Notes: a model not told the origin generated them from the sequence alone. Positions 46,868-57,935 are shown, counted from the stretch's first letter. The stretch is DNA of 64,000 nt from Eledone cirrhosa (GCA_964016885.1 OZ024743.1:126915355-126979354), one strand, 5' to 3'. Made by a program: numbers and translations.

Positions 46868-47227
46868 TGGTGAGTTGGTCTCAACTCCCAGACTGGAGCG
46901 TGTAGAGAAGAGAGAGAGAAGACAGGAGTCATCTCTTCATAAGACAGGATTCATCTCTAGGGAGAGAAAGCAGGAAACATCTCTTCATAAGGTTGAAGTG
47001 GTCCTTTCAGCTGCGGCGTAGGACGTGAGAGAGTGAATTGCCCCAAGATCCCAAATATATAGTCCCTATGGGGACGTAACTCCATTTAGTTCATGGATGT
47101 ACCACTAGGGGTCACGACCATCACAAAGGGACACTTAGTTCATGGATGTGATACTAGGGGTCACGGCCGTCGCAAAGGGATTTAACTCTTATCCATTCTG
47201 AGTTCCAGCCGTAAGAGGGTCGCTACA

Positions 47228-48945
47228 AATGCACAGAACTCATTGCTGAATACAATGAAGGCATTTTTACTGTTGAAAACCAAAACACATCTCCACCACT
47301 TCTGACATCAAATTCTATAACTATGTAATTCACACCTGCAATGCTGTGACATCACCTTAAGAATAAGCGCCACTATGCCTCTCCTAGTCTTGACGGTGTT
47401 ATGTACCTGCTTCTCAAACGTGGCGTGTACTTTTTTTTGCACCAGCTTTCACTCTTCTTTCAATTCTGTTTTATCAACGGTATTACTCCAGAGCAATGGA
47501 AAACTGCCAGTGTCATTCCTATGTTCAAAAAGGGTAATTGCACGTTGTCTGTCGACTATCGTCCACTAGCTGCATCGCCAAACTGATGAAATCCTGTGTC
47601 AGAGAAACACTCTGGATCATCTGGAATTCTCACAGCCTTATCTGGCCCTTGCAATTTGGATTTATCCCTAACTCCAGCTGTTGTAATCAACTCATCGAGT
47701 TTCTTGAAGACATTACCTGGATCACTGATGGCAGCTCATGGGTGGATGCTGTTTATCTTGACTTTGCTAAAGCTTTTCAAAACTCTGCAATGGGTGTGAG
47801 AGATGATCTTTATAACTGGTTGAAGTCCTTCATTCTCAGTCGAAAAGCAGTAGTCACGGTTCTTGGACAGCATTCGTTACCCTACGAGATGTCATTTGGT
47901 GTACCGCAGGGATTTGTTCTTGGTCTCCTTTTGTTTGTTGCATATATTAATGACATAGATGCCAACTTAAAGAGTGCCACAGTGCTGAAATATGCAGATG
48001 AAATCAAGCCAGCTTGAGATAAAAAGGACATATCCTGAACACTATAGATCTTGCCTGCAATCAGACCTGGACACAATGCAGCAATGGTTCACAGACTGGC
48101 TGTGGACAAGTGTACTAACATGCATCATTTTGGGAGGAAAAACTCAGCATCCACATACTTCCTCCACAACACTAATCTCAAGAAGTCTTCTTGTGAACGT
48201 GACCTAGGCATTACTGTCAGCAGCAATTTGCGTTGGATAAATCACATCTCTAAAATTGTCAAGAAGGCTGAGGGTGTCTTGGCATCACTCAGTAAGACCT
48301 TTGTAGGCCACTCTCCAGCTATCTATCTAAAGCTGTATATAGCTATGGTGCAGCCACACTTTTGCATCACCAGTCTGGAACCCCTTTCTTGTTCAGAATA
48401 TTGATCTCCTGGAGACATGCAACCAAGTGAATACAAACCCTCCATAAAGCATCTACCATACTCTGAACACCTTGCTTCCCTGGGTATGGATACACTGAAA
48501 CTCTGACATATGGCAACTGACCAGGTAAACACCAAAAAAATTATTAACCATCATGCCAACAACCCTGAGCACCTTTTTGAATTCCATGTATCTAACACCT
48601 GTGGACATGCTTACAAATTCAAAAATCAGCACAGCTCCCATGACTTTCGGAAACAATTTTTCATGCTCAAAGTTGCTGAACCATGGAACAAACTACCTGC
48701 ATTGGTTGTTAGCTGTCGGTACACTGCATCCTTCAAAACCTCCATGCTCCCCGAAATTCACCAACACTAGACTTGATATTCCGCCTCCATACACACTCAA
48801 GCATGTATCTGTGTGTATAATATGACTCATACACTGTTCACTTTCCTGACATTTGTACATTATTCTATGTACTATACATGCACCTTTGATAAGTTGTAGT
48901 GCACCTGAGTACTGTACACAATAATTTTATTATTATTAAAATTCA
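47228..48945 (+). pseudogene. Jockey/CR1-like LINE, RT to 3' end
   Basis: In shifting + frames: EQWKTASVIPMFKKGNC and VDYRPLAA (RT entry), LQFGFIPNSSCCNQLIEFLE, DAVYLDFAKAF (catalytic Asp), GVPQGFVLGLLLFVAYINDI and LKYADE (YADD decayed), then LDTMQQWFTDW, GITVSSNLRWINHISKIVKK and a C-terminal FRKQFFMLKVAEPWNKLPAL. It ends in a (TTA)n-like tail at 48925-48945. Several frameshifts; inactive. Confidence 0.82.
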
Positions 48946-49540
48946 GAAGGCTTTACCAGTACAGTCTTGAAGATAAAGCTCAGTTAAAGCAATGGTTACC
49001 CAAAGATGAAAAGGGTCTGGTCAAATCAAGAGACATTCAGGAGGAAAAGTTATGGCAACAGTCTTTTGGGATGCTGAGGGTTTTTGTTAGTTGACTTCTT
49101 AGAGGGAAGAAAAACAGTAACATTTGCTTATTATGAAAAGGTTTTAAGAAAATTAAGCAGAAAAGCTCCCTGGAAAACTTCTTGAGGGACTTCTTTTCCA
49201 CCACAATGTTAAACAAAGGGAACCTTGCAGGAATTTCGATGCAAAATTAGACAGCCACACTACAGTTCTGATTCAGCAACTGATTTTTTCTTATTTCCTA
49301 AAGAATTTTTAAAAGGTACCCACTTTGTTTTATTAATGATGTAAAAATGGCTAATACAACATGATTAAATTCTCAAGATCCTCAATTCTATTAGGATAAT
49401 GTAAACAGCTAGTATCATCACTTACAAAGGTGCCTTGATGTTGATGATGCTTATATGGAGAAATAAAGCTTTTACATAAGATAATATTCTTTTCATTCAA
49501 TTTTTCCACAAACTTTTTGAATGCCCCTGGTATATATATA
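48946..49540 (+). pseudogene. mariner transposase catalytic fragment
   Basis: Frame-shifted pieces read KQWLPKDEKG, VMATVFWD, GFLLVDF, KTVTFAYYEKVLRKL and ATDFFLFPKEFLKGTHF, the conserved blocks of SETMAR/mariner DD(34)D transposases. It ends near CATTCAAAAAGTTTGTGG (complement), probably the terminal inverted repeat. Continues the N-terminal part at 45200-45474. Confidence 0.78.
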
Positions 49541-49576
49541 TATGTGTGTAAGTGTGGGTGTGTGTGTGTATGCATA

Positions 49577-50685
49577 TATATCATCATCATCATTTTACGT
49601 CCGCTTTTCCCTGCTTGCAAGGGTGGGACAGGTCTTATTCGGCACAGCATCTCTCCACTTGTCAAGGTCCTTCGTCATCTCCACTGTGAGCTTCAGCGAT
49701 CTGAGGTCTGCTCTCACCACCTCCGTCCATGTTTTTCGTGGTCTACCTCTACCACGTCTTCCTTCAACTGGCATTTCCTGGCACTTCTTCACCCATCGGT
49801 CATCCTCCATTCACCTCATGTCCATACCATCGCAGTCTCCTCTCTCCTGCACACTACAATTTATCCCCCTCAGACAGTTTCTCTCTCAACATCCATGCTC
49901 GGTCCTTCACACACATCCAACGGAGCATGCTTACCTCATTTCTCTCCAGCCGTCGCATATCCTCTGCAGTTGCTGCCCATGTCTCACTACCATACAGCAT
50001 CGCGCTCCTCACACAGGCATCATATATCCAGCCTTTCGTACACAGGGAGAAACCCTTCTTCGTCAGCAGAGGAAGCAGCTACCTAAACTTCTTCCAACTA
50101 GTGCTTATTCAAGATACTATGGCCTCGGAACACGCCCCTCCCATGCTAATCTGATCTCCTAGGTACCGGAAGCTATAAAAAAATGTGTCTATCAATGCGA
50201 CTTCTACTGTCTAATTTCCCTGTACATCTACTGCATACATATTTCTCCCTACCTGTTAGTTTGCCTGCTATCCCATTACATCTCTTGTGTACCCAAGATC
50301 TGCATTGTGTGCATTTTATAGAATTTATGCCAGTTCCTTTTCTGCATATCGAACATGGCCATTTCCCTGACAGAATCAGAGTTTTGTCCTCTTTTCTACT
50401 CAACACTTTTGTCTTAGCTAGGTTCACTCTCAGTCCTCTTGATTCCAACTGCTGTTTCCATAGCCAGAATTTATTCTCTAGCTCCTCTACTGATTCTGAT
50501 ATAAGAACCAAATCGTCAGCATAGAGAAGTTCCCATGGACAGCCAGTCATAAACTCCTCTGTTATGGCTTGGAGGACTATAATGAACAAGAGCAGGCTGA
50601 GGACCAAACCCTGATGTACCCCTACTTGTATCTGGAATTCCTCACTAAACTCCAATCCTACCCTCACTTTACTGACAAGTTTGTG
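49577..50685 (-). mobile_element. 5'-truncated RTE-like LINE
   Basis: The minus ORF 50667-50173 holds QVGVHQG, LLYADDLVLISESVEEL and the PHD-like cluster (WPCSICRKG, CTQCRSWVHKRC, YVCSRC). The ORF 49810-49595 holds RGRGRPRKTWTEVVRADLRS. The tail (ATG)n is at 49577-49595. It begins abruptly at about 50685 within the RT domain. Confidence 0.85.
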
Positions 50686-50929
50686 TGTGTGAATTTATGT
50701 GTGTGTGTGCGCGCATCTACGTATATATAAGGGATATAGATATTGCTTTCCCATTGTCACCAAGCTTCTCTCGTTGCTACTAAGTATTTTATTTTGCTAC
50801 AATGTATATTATTTTGCAAGGTACTATTTTTCCCCTGAGTTTGTGATTTCAGAGAAAGGTAAGAAATTCTTCATATTTTGCCTCTTTTGTATTTTGACTT
50901 TACAGTTTGAATTGTAGATTTGTCTATCC

Positions 50930-51270
50930 ACTCAAAATATTACAACAGCTAACAGTGAAATATAGAATTTTAAAAAAAAGCTTTTTCGACTAAGATCAAA
51001 TCTTTGTGAACATTCACGTCGATTTTTCAAAAATATATAATTTGAAATAGCTTGCTTTTGTTTTGGACTGAAACTTTTTTGTATTTAATTGTACGAGTAT
51101 TTTTTAAATATTTTTTTAAAGATTCTAACCTAACTTGATTTGGCCCAGTAATCTACTGATATCAAAATCAGTAGTATATTGAAAAATGGAAAAATAGGAT
51201 AGGGGTGGGCGTTTTGTGATTTCGAGGGGCAAAAAAGGGCGTTTGGCCGAAATGGGTTGAGAACCTTTGT
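50930..51270 (-). mobile_element. hAT-like transposon end and AT-rich body
   Basis: The minus strand begins CAAAGGTTCTCAACCCATTTC at 51270-51250, a hAT-type terminus, with 'aacgcccttttttgcccc' inside. No transposase. It may pair with the end at 33771. Confidence 0.4.
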
Positions 51271-51399
51271 CCTAGAAGAATGTTCTGACAAGGGCTAGGG
51301 GTCCTTCACTCCCAGTGGGTTTAACTGTGCAATCGGGTATCCAGCCTGATTATTTCTATATCCCCGCGCAAAAAAAAAAAAATAATAATCATTTATTGA

Positions 51400-51560
51400 C
51401 ACTCATACGTACGACACACACACTCACTCACATGCCAACACTTATGCATTCAAACACACACACACACACCACTCACTCACATACCAACACTCATGCTACA
51501 TACATGTCACTCACACACCAATACTCATGCATACACACACACACACATATACTGATACAA
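51400..51560. repeat. (CACACTCA)n-type microsatellite
   Basis: Imperfect 'cacacactcactcacatgcc', 'aacactcatgc' and 'acacacacac' repeats. The short ORF here is low complexity. Confidence 0.85.
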
Positions 51561-51629
51561 GATCATGTCAACTGTTGACTTTCGAAAGTTCGTATAATTG
51601 AAGCTGTGTTACTGTTCAGTATTATTATA

Positions 51630-51770
51630 ATTGTTTTACAGCATAGAGCTACGGCCCTCCTCGCTCTAGGCCCAAATCCCGCCGAGGTCAACCGTGTCCT
51701 TTATCCTCACGAAGCCGACAAAACAAGGCACCAACAATGCGCTGGTACAATCACTGCCCCGTACCAAAAA
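51630..51770 (+). mobile_element. SINE (family 1) fragment, diverged
   Basis: Sense strand: 'cagcatagagctacggcc', 'aaatcccgccgaggtcaac', 'tcctttatcctcacgaag' and 'gacaaaacaaggcacc', matching the B-box region and body of the family. Confidence 0.7.
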
Positions 51771-51779
51771 CAGAAAAAT

Positions 51780-51936
51780 TACTATTATTATAGTTGTTTT
51801 CTTAAGGCCCAATTGCTGGTGATAGTGATGGTGGTGGCAATTGATGTTGTTGCTGTTTGTTGTTCCTCTTGATGTTCATTTCATCTGATGCTACTGCAGA
51901 CAATGGTGTTGTTGCTGTTGTAGTTGCTTCAACTGA

Positions 51937-51975
<39 letters not shown>

Positions 51976-52640
51976 CTCGCTGGACTTCTTCCTTGTTGAA
52001 AATCCAAGTATCGGCCTCCGTCATTTACTATTCGCTTAATTGGTGAAATATATTTCTTTAATGGAATATATACAGGGAAGATTAATCATATTATAAGGTA
52101 TCTATTTCTGAAGTTCTAGTCAACTTTATTTAGTTACCTACCTAGCTATGTGTGCTGACACACTTATAAACATTATCCCCTGTGATTGTTTCATATGTTT
52201 ATTTATATGTTAATCAATTTCTAGTTGTTATAAAATGCTCGAACCTATTCATTAGAATCTTGGAGCTTATTTTACGGGTGATATGGCGCATGCCTTTCTG
52301 GCATGACACCCATAATTTTGATTTAGATTAAATTCATTTTGATTTATCTTAATTTTGGATATAGATATATATATACATATATATATATACACATACACAT
52401 ATATATACACACACACACATTCAACACAGTAAGGAGTTTAGCAACAGATCAGTCACCTTAGTCTAGATAGGGTAATGACTTGTGTAAATGTGGTGGTGGT
52501 GGTAGGGAATGAGTGTAGACGTTATTGTGGTGGCTGGGGCAGTAAGATATATCTAGTTCATAATTCATTTGTCCGTTTTCCTCTCTTTTCAAAATTTTTG
52601 AATTTATATGCTCTGGGAAAAATATATGGAATATTTGTGT
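51780..52640. other. No gene seen; microsatellites and unique sequence
   Basis: Contains (TG)n-like runs at 51820-51920, (TA)n at 51940-51974, a block resembling 233-290 at 52281-52330 and (TA)n/(CA)n at 52360-52420. Confidence 0.6.
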
Positions 52641-52644
52641 AACT

Positions 52645-53757
52645 ATCATCATCTTCGTTTAACATCCATCGTCCACGCTAGCATGGGTTAGACGTGAGTT
52701 GTCCCACTTGAGACAACGTTGGTCAGGAGACCGTGTCTCGCTCATATAGGACTATCTGGCAGGTTTTCTACGGCTGGATGCCCTTCCTAACACCAACAAT
52801 AGTGTGGAACTGGGAACTTTTTACCGTGTTACCTACATGGCCACATTACAGCGTGGACTGTGTTTTTTTTTGTCGTGACACCTCCACGATCCCGATCTCA
52901 TTTATTTGGACTGGATGTTGTGGTACCAACTTTACAGAGAGAGGGTGGTGTTGGTGGGAGTGGGAGGATAGGGTAGGGGTAGTGGATTGGGGTGTATATT
53001 TGGTTAAGAGGTGCCTACTGACTGTAAGTTTCGCTTTGTACATAGGCAAGGCGGGTCTTCTGTATTACTGCGTAGCGCCAAAGATCTCGGTCCAGTGACA
53101 TTGTCTTAGAGGTGCAAGTGTGTAAAGTTGGAATTTATTAGACCGTCCCAGGTTTTTCTGGGTCTACCTACTCCGTAACTACCATCAATTTTGATCGCCC
53201 TGCACTTTTTTATACCGCTGTCGTCTTTCATGCGCATCACGTGGCCATACCAACGTAGTCTTCTCTCAAATAAACAGCATCTGATCCCGCTTATTCCTAA
53301 TTTCTCACTTAGTTCCTTTATGCTTTGCCATTCACATATATTACTATTACACATCCAACAGAGTATGCATGCTTCGTTCCTTTCCTGTCTGCGCAAGTCC
53401 TCTGCACACAATGCTCATGTCTCACTGCCATGAAGCATTGCTGTTCGTATACAAGCATCATACAATCTGCCTTTCATTTTTAGAGAGAAACCTTTTGTGG
53501 CCAACAGCAGTATAAGCTCTTTGAATGTTTTCCATCCCGTTCTGACTCTGGCTACTGTACTTTCAGAACACCCTCCACCACTGCTGATTTCTATAGAACC
53601 ATCTGGGCAATAGGAGCTAGTTACCTGTGGGCACTTGCTACTTATTGCACCTGCCCCATATAAAGTCTACGTTCTTAGATAGTTTACCTGTGATCCCACT
53701 ACATCTTTTATGTACCCATAGTTTGCATTTGGGATATAAAATGGAATTTCTGCTATA
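52645..53757 (-). mobile_element. RTE-like LINE 3' end
   Basis: A 3' tail (52645-52900, 'gctggatgcccttcctaacaccaac') and a C-terminal protein region on the minus strand (53411-53106: LRRQERNEACILCWMCNSNI, RRLRWYGHVMRMKDDSGIKK, VGRPRKTWDGLI). Upstream, about 53500-53740 covers the Cys/His region in decayed form. Truncated by (TA)n at 53757. Confidence 0.8.
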
Positions 53758-53767
53758 TATATATATA

Positions 53768-54365
53768 TCCTCATCACTGTTTTACGTCCGTTCTTCCACG
53801 CAAGCATGGGTTAGATGGGTTGTTCTGTTGTGGGTAGTGTCCGGTTGGCTGACCTTGTCTTGCTCATACTGGAACTGATTCTGGCATGATTTCTACAGCT
53901 GGATGCCCTTCCTAATACCAACCTATTTACAGTGAGTACTGGGTGCCTTTTTTCCGTGGCGCCTGCACGTCCACTTTACAGTGTGGGTTGGATGCCTTTT
54001 TGTTGTGGCACCTCCACGACCACTTTGCAGTGGGGAGGGGCATATTGTCTATATGCTTCAGCTTCGGCTTGTACCCATGGGAAGTCGGGTCTTCTGTATT
54101 ACTGCGTGTCGCCAGAGGTCACGGTCGTGTGTCATGGCCTTTGAGAGGTGCAATTGGGTAAGGTCGGCTTTTATCACCTCACTTTTGTCTCCCCACTCCA
54201 CGGCTTGCATCGACTTCCAGTGCACCTTTTTATGCAGCTGTCATCCTTCATACGCATCACATGTCCATACCAACGCAACCTCCTCTGCTGCACACAGCAT
54301 TTGATTCCTTTTACGCTCAGTCTCTCTCAATTCGATTATGCTTTGCCGTTTGTGTATATTACTAT
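53768..54365 (-). mobile_element. Second RTE-like LINE 3' end
   Basis: Tail start 'ctcatcactgttttacgtcc' with 'gcaagcatgggttagatggg', 'tgctcatactggaactg' and 'acagctggatgcccttcc', then a decayed C-terminal protein region (minus, about 54340-54060), truncated at the (TA)n near 54365. Same orientation as its left neighbour. Confidence 0.78.
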
Positions 54366-54429
54366 ATATATATGATTCGTTTTTTAATTTGTTTTGCGAG
54401 ATTTCTTATTTGAAAACGTGTTTTAAAAC

Positions 54430-54650
54430 AGATATTGTTATACTTTGGGAGGGTTATGTTGCCAATAAAAACACACGCACCTGTTGGTTTTCACTTCAAT
54501 TTATTATAAATTTCCGGTTGGTTAGTTAGTTCGATAACCGGAATGTTTATATAAAATCAAAGCTCTTTCATCGCACATTCTGTGACCTCTTCAGTGACTA
54601 GGTTTTTTTTGACAACATGACCCTCCCAAAGTATAACAATATATATATAT
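54430..54650. repeat. Inverted repeat with ~30-bp arms next to the Penelope-like element
   Basis: Left arm 'tattgttatactttgggagg' plus 'gttatgttg' (54434-54463) and right arm 'caacatgaccctcccaaag' plus 'tataacaata' (54612-54644) flank ~150 bp. On the minus strand the interior holds CTGAAGAGG...GATGAAAGAGC, resembling a decayed hammerhead core. Confidence 0.75.
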
Positions 54651-54693
54651 ATTAGGGTACGTCAAAGCTTATTTGTAAAACTGTTATATATTG

Positions 54694-54758
54694 TATTTTG
54701 TCTGATGAAGGCATACCATAATTTAATTTGGTATCCCTGAAATATGTATAATGAAATA
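54694..54758 (+). ncRNA. Hammerhead ribozyme fold upstream of the Penelope-like element
   Basis: Stem I UAUUUUGU (54694-54701), core CUGAUGA (54702-54708), stem II 54709-54718 with 54729-54738 (10 bp, one C·C mismatch), GAAA (54739-54742), stem III of 2 bp with loop AUGU, cleavage triplet AUA ending at 54750, stem I return AUGAAAUA (54751-54758, two G·U pairs). Same architecture as at 27462 but different stem sequences. Confidence 0.65.
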
Positions 54759-54989
54759 AATATGGTTTTATAAATATAGTTTCCATTTATTAATATCGTA
54801 TATATATATATATATATATACCCGCCCAAACCCATGCAAGCGTGGAAGATGGACGTTAAACGATGATGATGATGATACCATATATACTGTGATAATGACA
54901 ATGATTGTGGATAAAGTTATACGAGTGCAAAAGAAATGTAAATTTTATTAAAACGTAGTTTGCTTGAAGCATTGTATATAATATTATAT

Positions 54990-55142
54990 AATGTGGAAAG
55001 TGATATCAGTTTAAGTTGGTTAGGTTATAGTAGATATAGTCTTTGTATGACTTCATCAGAGCTACTTTTCCAGGACATGTCAGCAGCTCTAAGTCATACA
55101 GACTACATCAACTACAACCTAACCAACTTAAACTCAACAGAT
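54990..55142. repeat. Foldback with ~44-bp arms
   Basis: 'gtttaagttggttaggttat' ... 'tgtatgact' (55009-55052) pairs imperfectly with 'agtcatacagactacatc' ... 'cctaaccaacttaaac' (55092-55137). It sits at the 5' side of the Penelope-like remnant. Confidence 0.75.
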
Positions 55143-55254
55143 AAGCCTTTAGTTTCAACGTTGTCTCTCTCTACACGACATTACCCACTCACCCATTACA
55201 CACTCAATCGGTCATCGTAGAAAATACATATTTCACTTTCCACTACCACACATA

Positions 55255-56240
55255 GAAACAGGCATACCTATGGAATCCAGTCTTCCAGGCCATCTGTCCA
55301 TCACCTATATGAACTAGAACGTCGAGCACTCAACACCTGCCACTCCTGTGTTTTCTTCACCCAATACATAGATGATACACCCATCCTCACATAATCCTGT
55401 GAAGAGGCCGACATATCTACAACATTCTCAAACATAGATAACAACATAACATTTACCATAGAACAGCCCAATAAAAATGATTCCTTATCCCTGCTGGACT
55501 TCCAGCTTAGAATAACAGAAGGTGCTATATACACCAACTTATATAGGAAAGCCACTAGCAGAGACCTGTTTGTGCATTATAGATCAGCCCTTCCCTTTGT
55601 TGCTAAAACCAGATACATAAGAAATGAACTGATGCGCATCTGGAATAAATGCAGCAAGACAGAGTACCAGATCACTCAAGCTACACACTTCATGGATGTA
55701 CTGAAGACGAATGGATACCCAACATCCACAGTGAATTGTCTTAGGAATCAAAGGCACTGTAGACATAAGACCTCCTCTAACACCTGCTTCATGAAAATAC
55801 CACACTTCAGCAAAAGCATAACCACAGCTATCCGCAAAGGACTGGACATACAATTAGCACACTTCAGCCCTTCACTGCGTGGATACCTATCGAAAAAAGC
55901 AATCCAGAGACAACAACCAATGTTTACTGATTAACTGCACTATCCCCAACACAAGTATGTGCCAGTGGACACGTGGTATACCAGATTGAAAGCAGCAAAT
56001 GTTCTACATCGGTAGCACAACTTGAGCACTCCACACTCACATTAAAGAACACCTCAACACACATGCATCCTCATTCAAAAAGCACACTGACAAATGCAGA
56101 AATACCAACAAAAATATTGAAGCCAGAGAGAGAAATGTGAGCAATTTAAGAATTAAAGAAGCCTTGGTTATACCACAATACTTGATTTAAAAAGACACAC
56201 CACCCACATGCAACCTAAACAACATCTCATACAATGAAAT
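55255..56240 (+). pseudogene. Penelope-like element: RT C-terminal part and GIY-YIG nuclease
   Basis: In + frames: GIPMESSLPGHL (PMGSP-like block), FFTQYIDDT (catalytic YIDD), NNITFTIEQPNKNDSLSLLD and NLYRKATSRDLFVHYRSALP (55360-55600), then the 120-codon ORF 55572-55934, then FYIGSTT...LHTHIKEHLNTHASSF and NIEARERNVSNLRIKEAL, the GIY-YIG endonuclease region (55995-56190). Stops at about 55396 and 55990 and a frameshift near 55316 show it is dead; the N-terminal RT is missing. Confidence 0.82.
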
Positions 56241-56369
56241 TGATTCCATGAAATATAACATCGGCAACTGACATCTTTGAGCTTACCGTGAATAACAACG
56301 CTTGAAAGCGGTTTATTCAATTTAATTCCAAGAAGAAGAAACCAGAACACTTTTCTCTGAGAGTTCCTT

Positions 56370-56412
56370 ATACTCTGAAGAAGGGAATTTTAAGTCTTGA
56401 AATATTAGGATG
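56370..56412 (+). other. Decayed hammerhead-like motif at the Penelope-like 3' end
   Basis: CTGAAGA (a permitted CUGANGA core variant) followed by AGGGAATTTTAAGTCTT and GAAA. Stem II is short (AAG/CUU) and the cleavage triplet would be AUG, which does not fit NUH, so it is probably inactive. The position just after the nuclease region fits a terminal repeat. Confidence 0.4.
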
Positions 56413-56722
56413 AAAGAAACAACAGCAACAAAAACAAAACAAAGATTACCAGGTAACTAAATTTTTCGTTACCTTCATCTTATTGTTCATTTTAAATTTT
56501 ATTGTTTCTATATACATATGGTATAAAAGACTTTGAGACGAAACTAATAGTAAGTTGCCTTCATTAGTTAGATACACACCTACTTCCATTCTGTCAGTTT
56601 CATCACTGGTACCCTAACATTCTTCTATATAGCTGTCACTCTCCACACAATTAGTCAGTCTTTTTGTATGATACACAAGTATTCACTTTGTGTATTTTTG
56701 TGGTAAAAGAACGCATTCGTAC

Positions 56723-56817
56723 CTCGCTTGAATTGGCAATAAACTTTGGGCCCGTCTCACCCCAGCTCTCTGGAGTTTCCAAATCTTTGTGAGTATAGAC
56801 CAACACATCAAAGCTAC
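56723..56817 (-). CDS. MAD2L1: MAD2 spindle-checkpoint protein, internal exon (HORMA C-terminal part)
   Basis: Minus-strand exon of 95 bp with acceptor TTTTTTCAG and donor GAG|GTACGA, in phase with the previous exon: a split TGT codon gives CSFDVLVYTHKDLETPESWG and ETGPKFIANSSE. This matches the MAD2 HORMA domain block CSFDxLxYTDKD...PExWxExGPxFIxNS. The next exon should start VRLRSF (phase 0) but I could not find it to the left. MAD2 binds MAD1 and CDC20 at unattached kinetochores to inhibit the anaphase-promoting complex. Confidence 0.93.
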
Positions 56818-56889
56818 CTGAAAAAAGGAGTATTAAGAAAATATGGTTACAAGTAAAATAAACTCAGTAACAAAATATACAATTAATCA

Positions 56890-57180
56890 AATCATCACCA
56901 TCATTATTTTATGTCTGTTTTTCCTGCTAGCAAGTGTCAGACAGGCCATCATAAATCAAGCCAGTACTTTCACTGAAACTTCAAGACAGGCTGGGATTGG
57001 AGAAGTATTTTACTAAGTTATGATCCTGCACTCTACAGAATGTAAAGTGTGTGTTTTATCTTGGCACCAGCTCTAGGGAGATTGTCATGTCTGACACAAC
57101 TGAAGAATCTTCTCAATCCTTTGTTTGGCAAATTTTCTATGGCTGGATACCTTTTCTATCACCAACATATAGTAAAGTAA
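56890..57180 (-). mobile_element. RTE-like tail fragment
   Basis: Antisense (ATC)n, 'ttttatgtctgtttttcctgc', 'atcaagccagtactttcac' and 'ctatggctggataccttttc', a diverged copy of the LINE 3' UTR. Confidence 0.65.
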
Positions 57181-57751
57181 TATTACTATTTCAGTTGAAA
57201 TGTTAGCATATTACATGTGTTGTAATTAAGGTTTATTTTATGTTATGTTTATGTAAAATATAAATGCACATATTTATAAACAAGGTGTATATTAGAAAAT
57301 CTATGATAAATGAAGGTATGACTACATCATCATTATCATATCTGTTTTTTAATTTTAAACTTTGTTTATCCAAACTCACTCTCCAAAGGCATGGGTTGAC
57401 CCAAGGCTTTAGAAGATACCTAAGGAATAGGGCATTGGGATTGAACCTGCAATCATGAGATTGCAAAACAAACTTGTGTATTTAGCAGCAGAAGTAGCAA
57501 CATGTCATAGATGTGAGTTGTACTACAATGTAGGTAAGACTTGAGTTTTGTAAAGGATCACACCAATTGATCAAGTATTACCCGACTCTGAAAAAGAAGA
57601 CTAATTTTTTAAATAAAAAATTACCAAAATTATATCTGTTTTTGCCATTAGGAACCCTAAGGGATATCATGAAGGGTAGGACCACAAGAGATAGTGTGAG
57701 GGCTAGCATTTATAGCAGCTTTGAGGACTGGGGCTCTGACTTTATGTGTAA

Positions 57752-57935
57752 TAATGGTTCTGAAGTTTCTATAGTGATAACTACATTGTTTTGTCTTCTA
57801 CCAGATGTTCCGAAGTCTCTACAGTGATGTCTATGTTATTATGTATGCTATCATATGTTCCGAAGTTTTTATACTAATGTCTATGTTGTTATGTCTGCTA
57901 TCAAATGTTCTAAAGTCTTTATGATATCTATGTGG
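57752..57935 (+). repeat. 50-bp tandem repeat, ~3.5 units
   Basis: Units start 'gttc(c/t)gaagt(c/t)t(c/t)tata' and continue 'gtgatgtctatgtt(a/g)tt(a/g)tgt' to 'atcat/aaat', at about 57757, 57807, 57857 and 57907. The 86-codon ORF ending at 57827 runs into it. Confidence 0.85.

Larger units (their letters stand above)
45664..47227 (-). mobile_element. Rearranged LTR retroelement remnant
   Basis: The minus-strand element begins TGTAGCGACCC at 47227 and ends TTCTAAA at 45664, flanked by AATG on both sides (4-bp target-site duplication). LTR 5' portions form a ~355-bp direct repeat (46153-46503 and 46866-47227); LTR 3' portions (45664-45802 and 46735-46850) are in opposite orientations. A 17-nt primer-binding site lies at 46851-46867 and a polypurine tract (minus) at 46504-46517. 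Best read as 5' LTR, small internal remnant and 3' LTR with a local inversion. Almost all coding sequence is gone. Confidence 0.7.

Noticed and set aside
54477..54510. Last MAD2 exon beginning after CAG at the minus-strand GTGCGTGTG
   Set aside because: The frame reads VRV and then departs from MAD2, reaching a stop within a few codons; it lies in a repeat next to the Penelope-like element.
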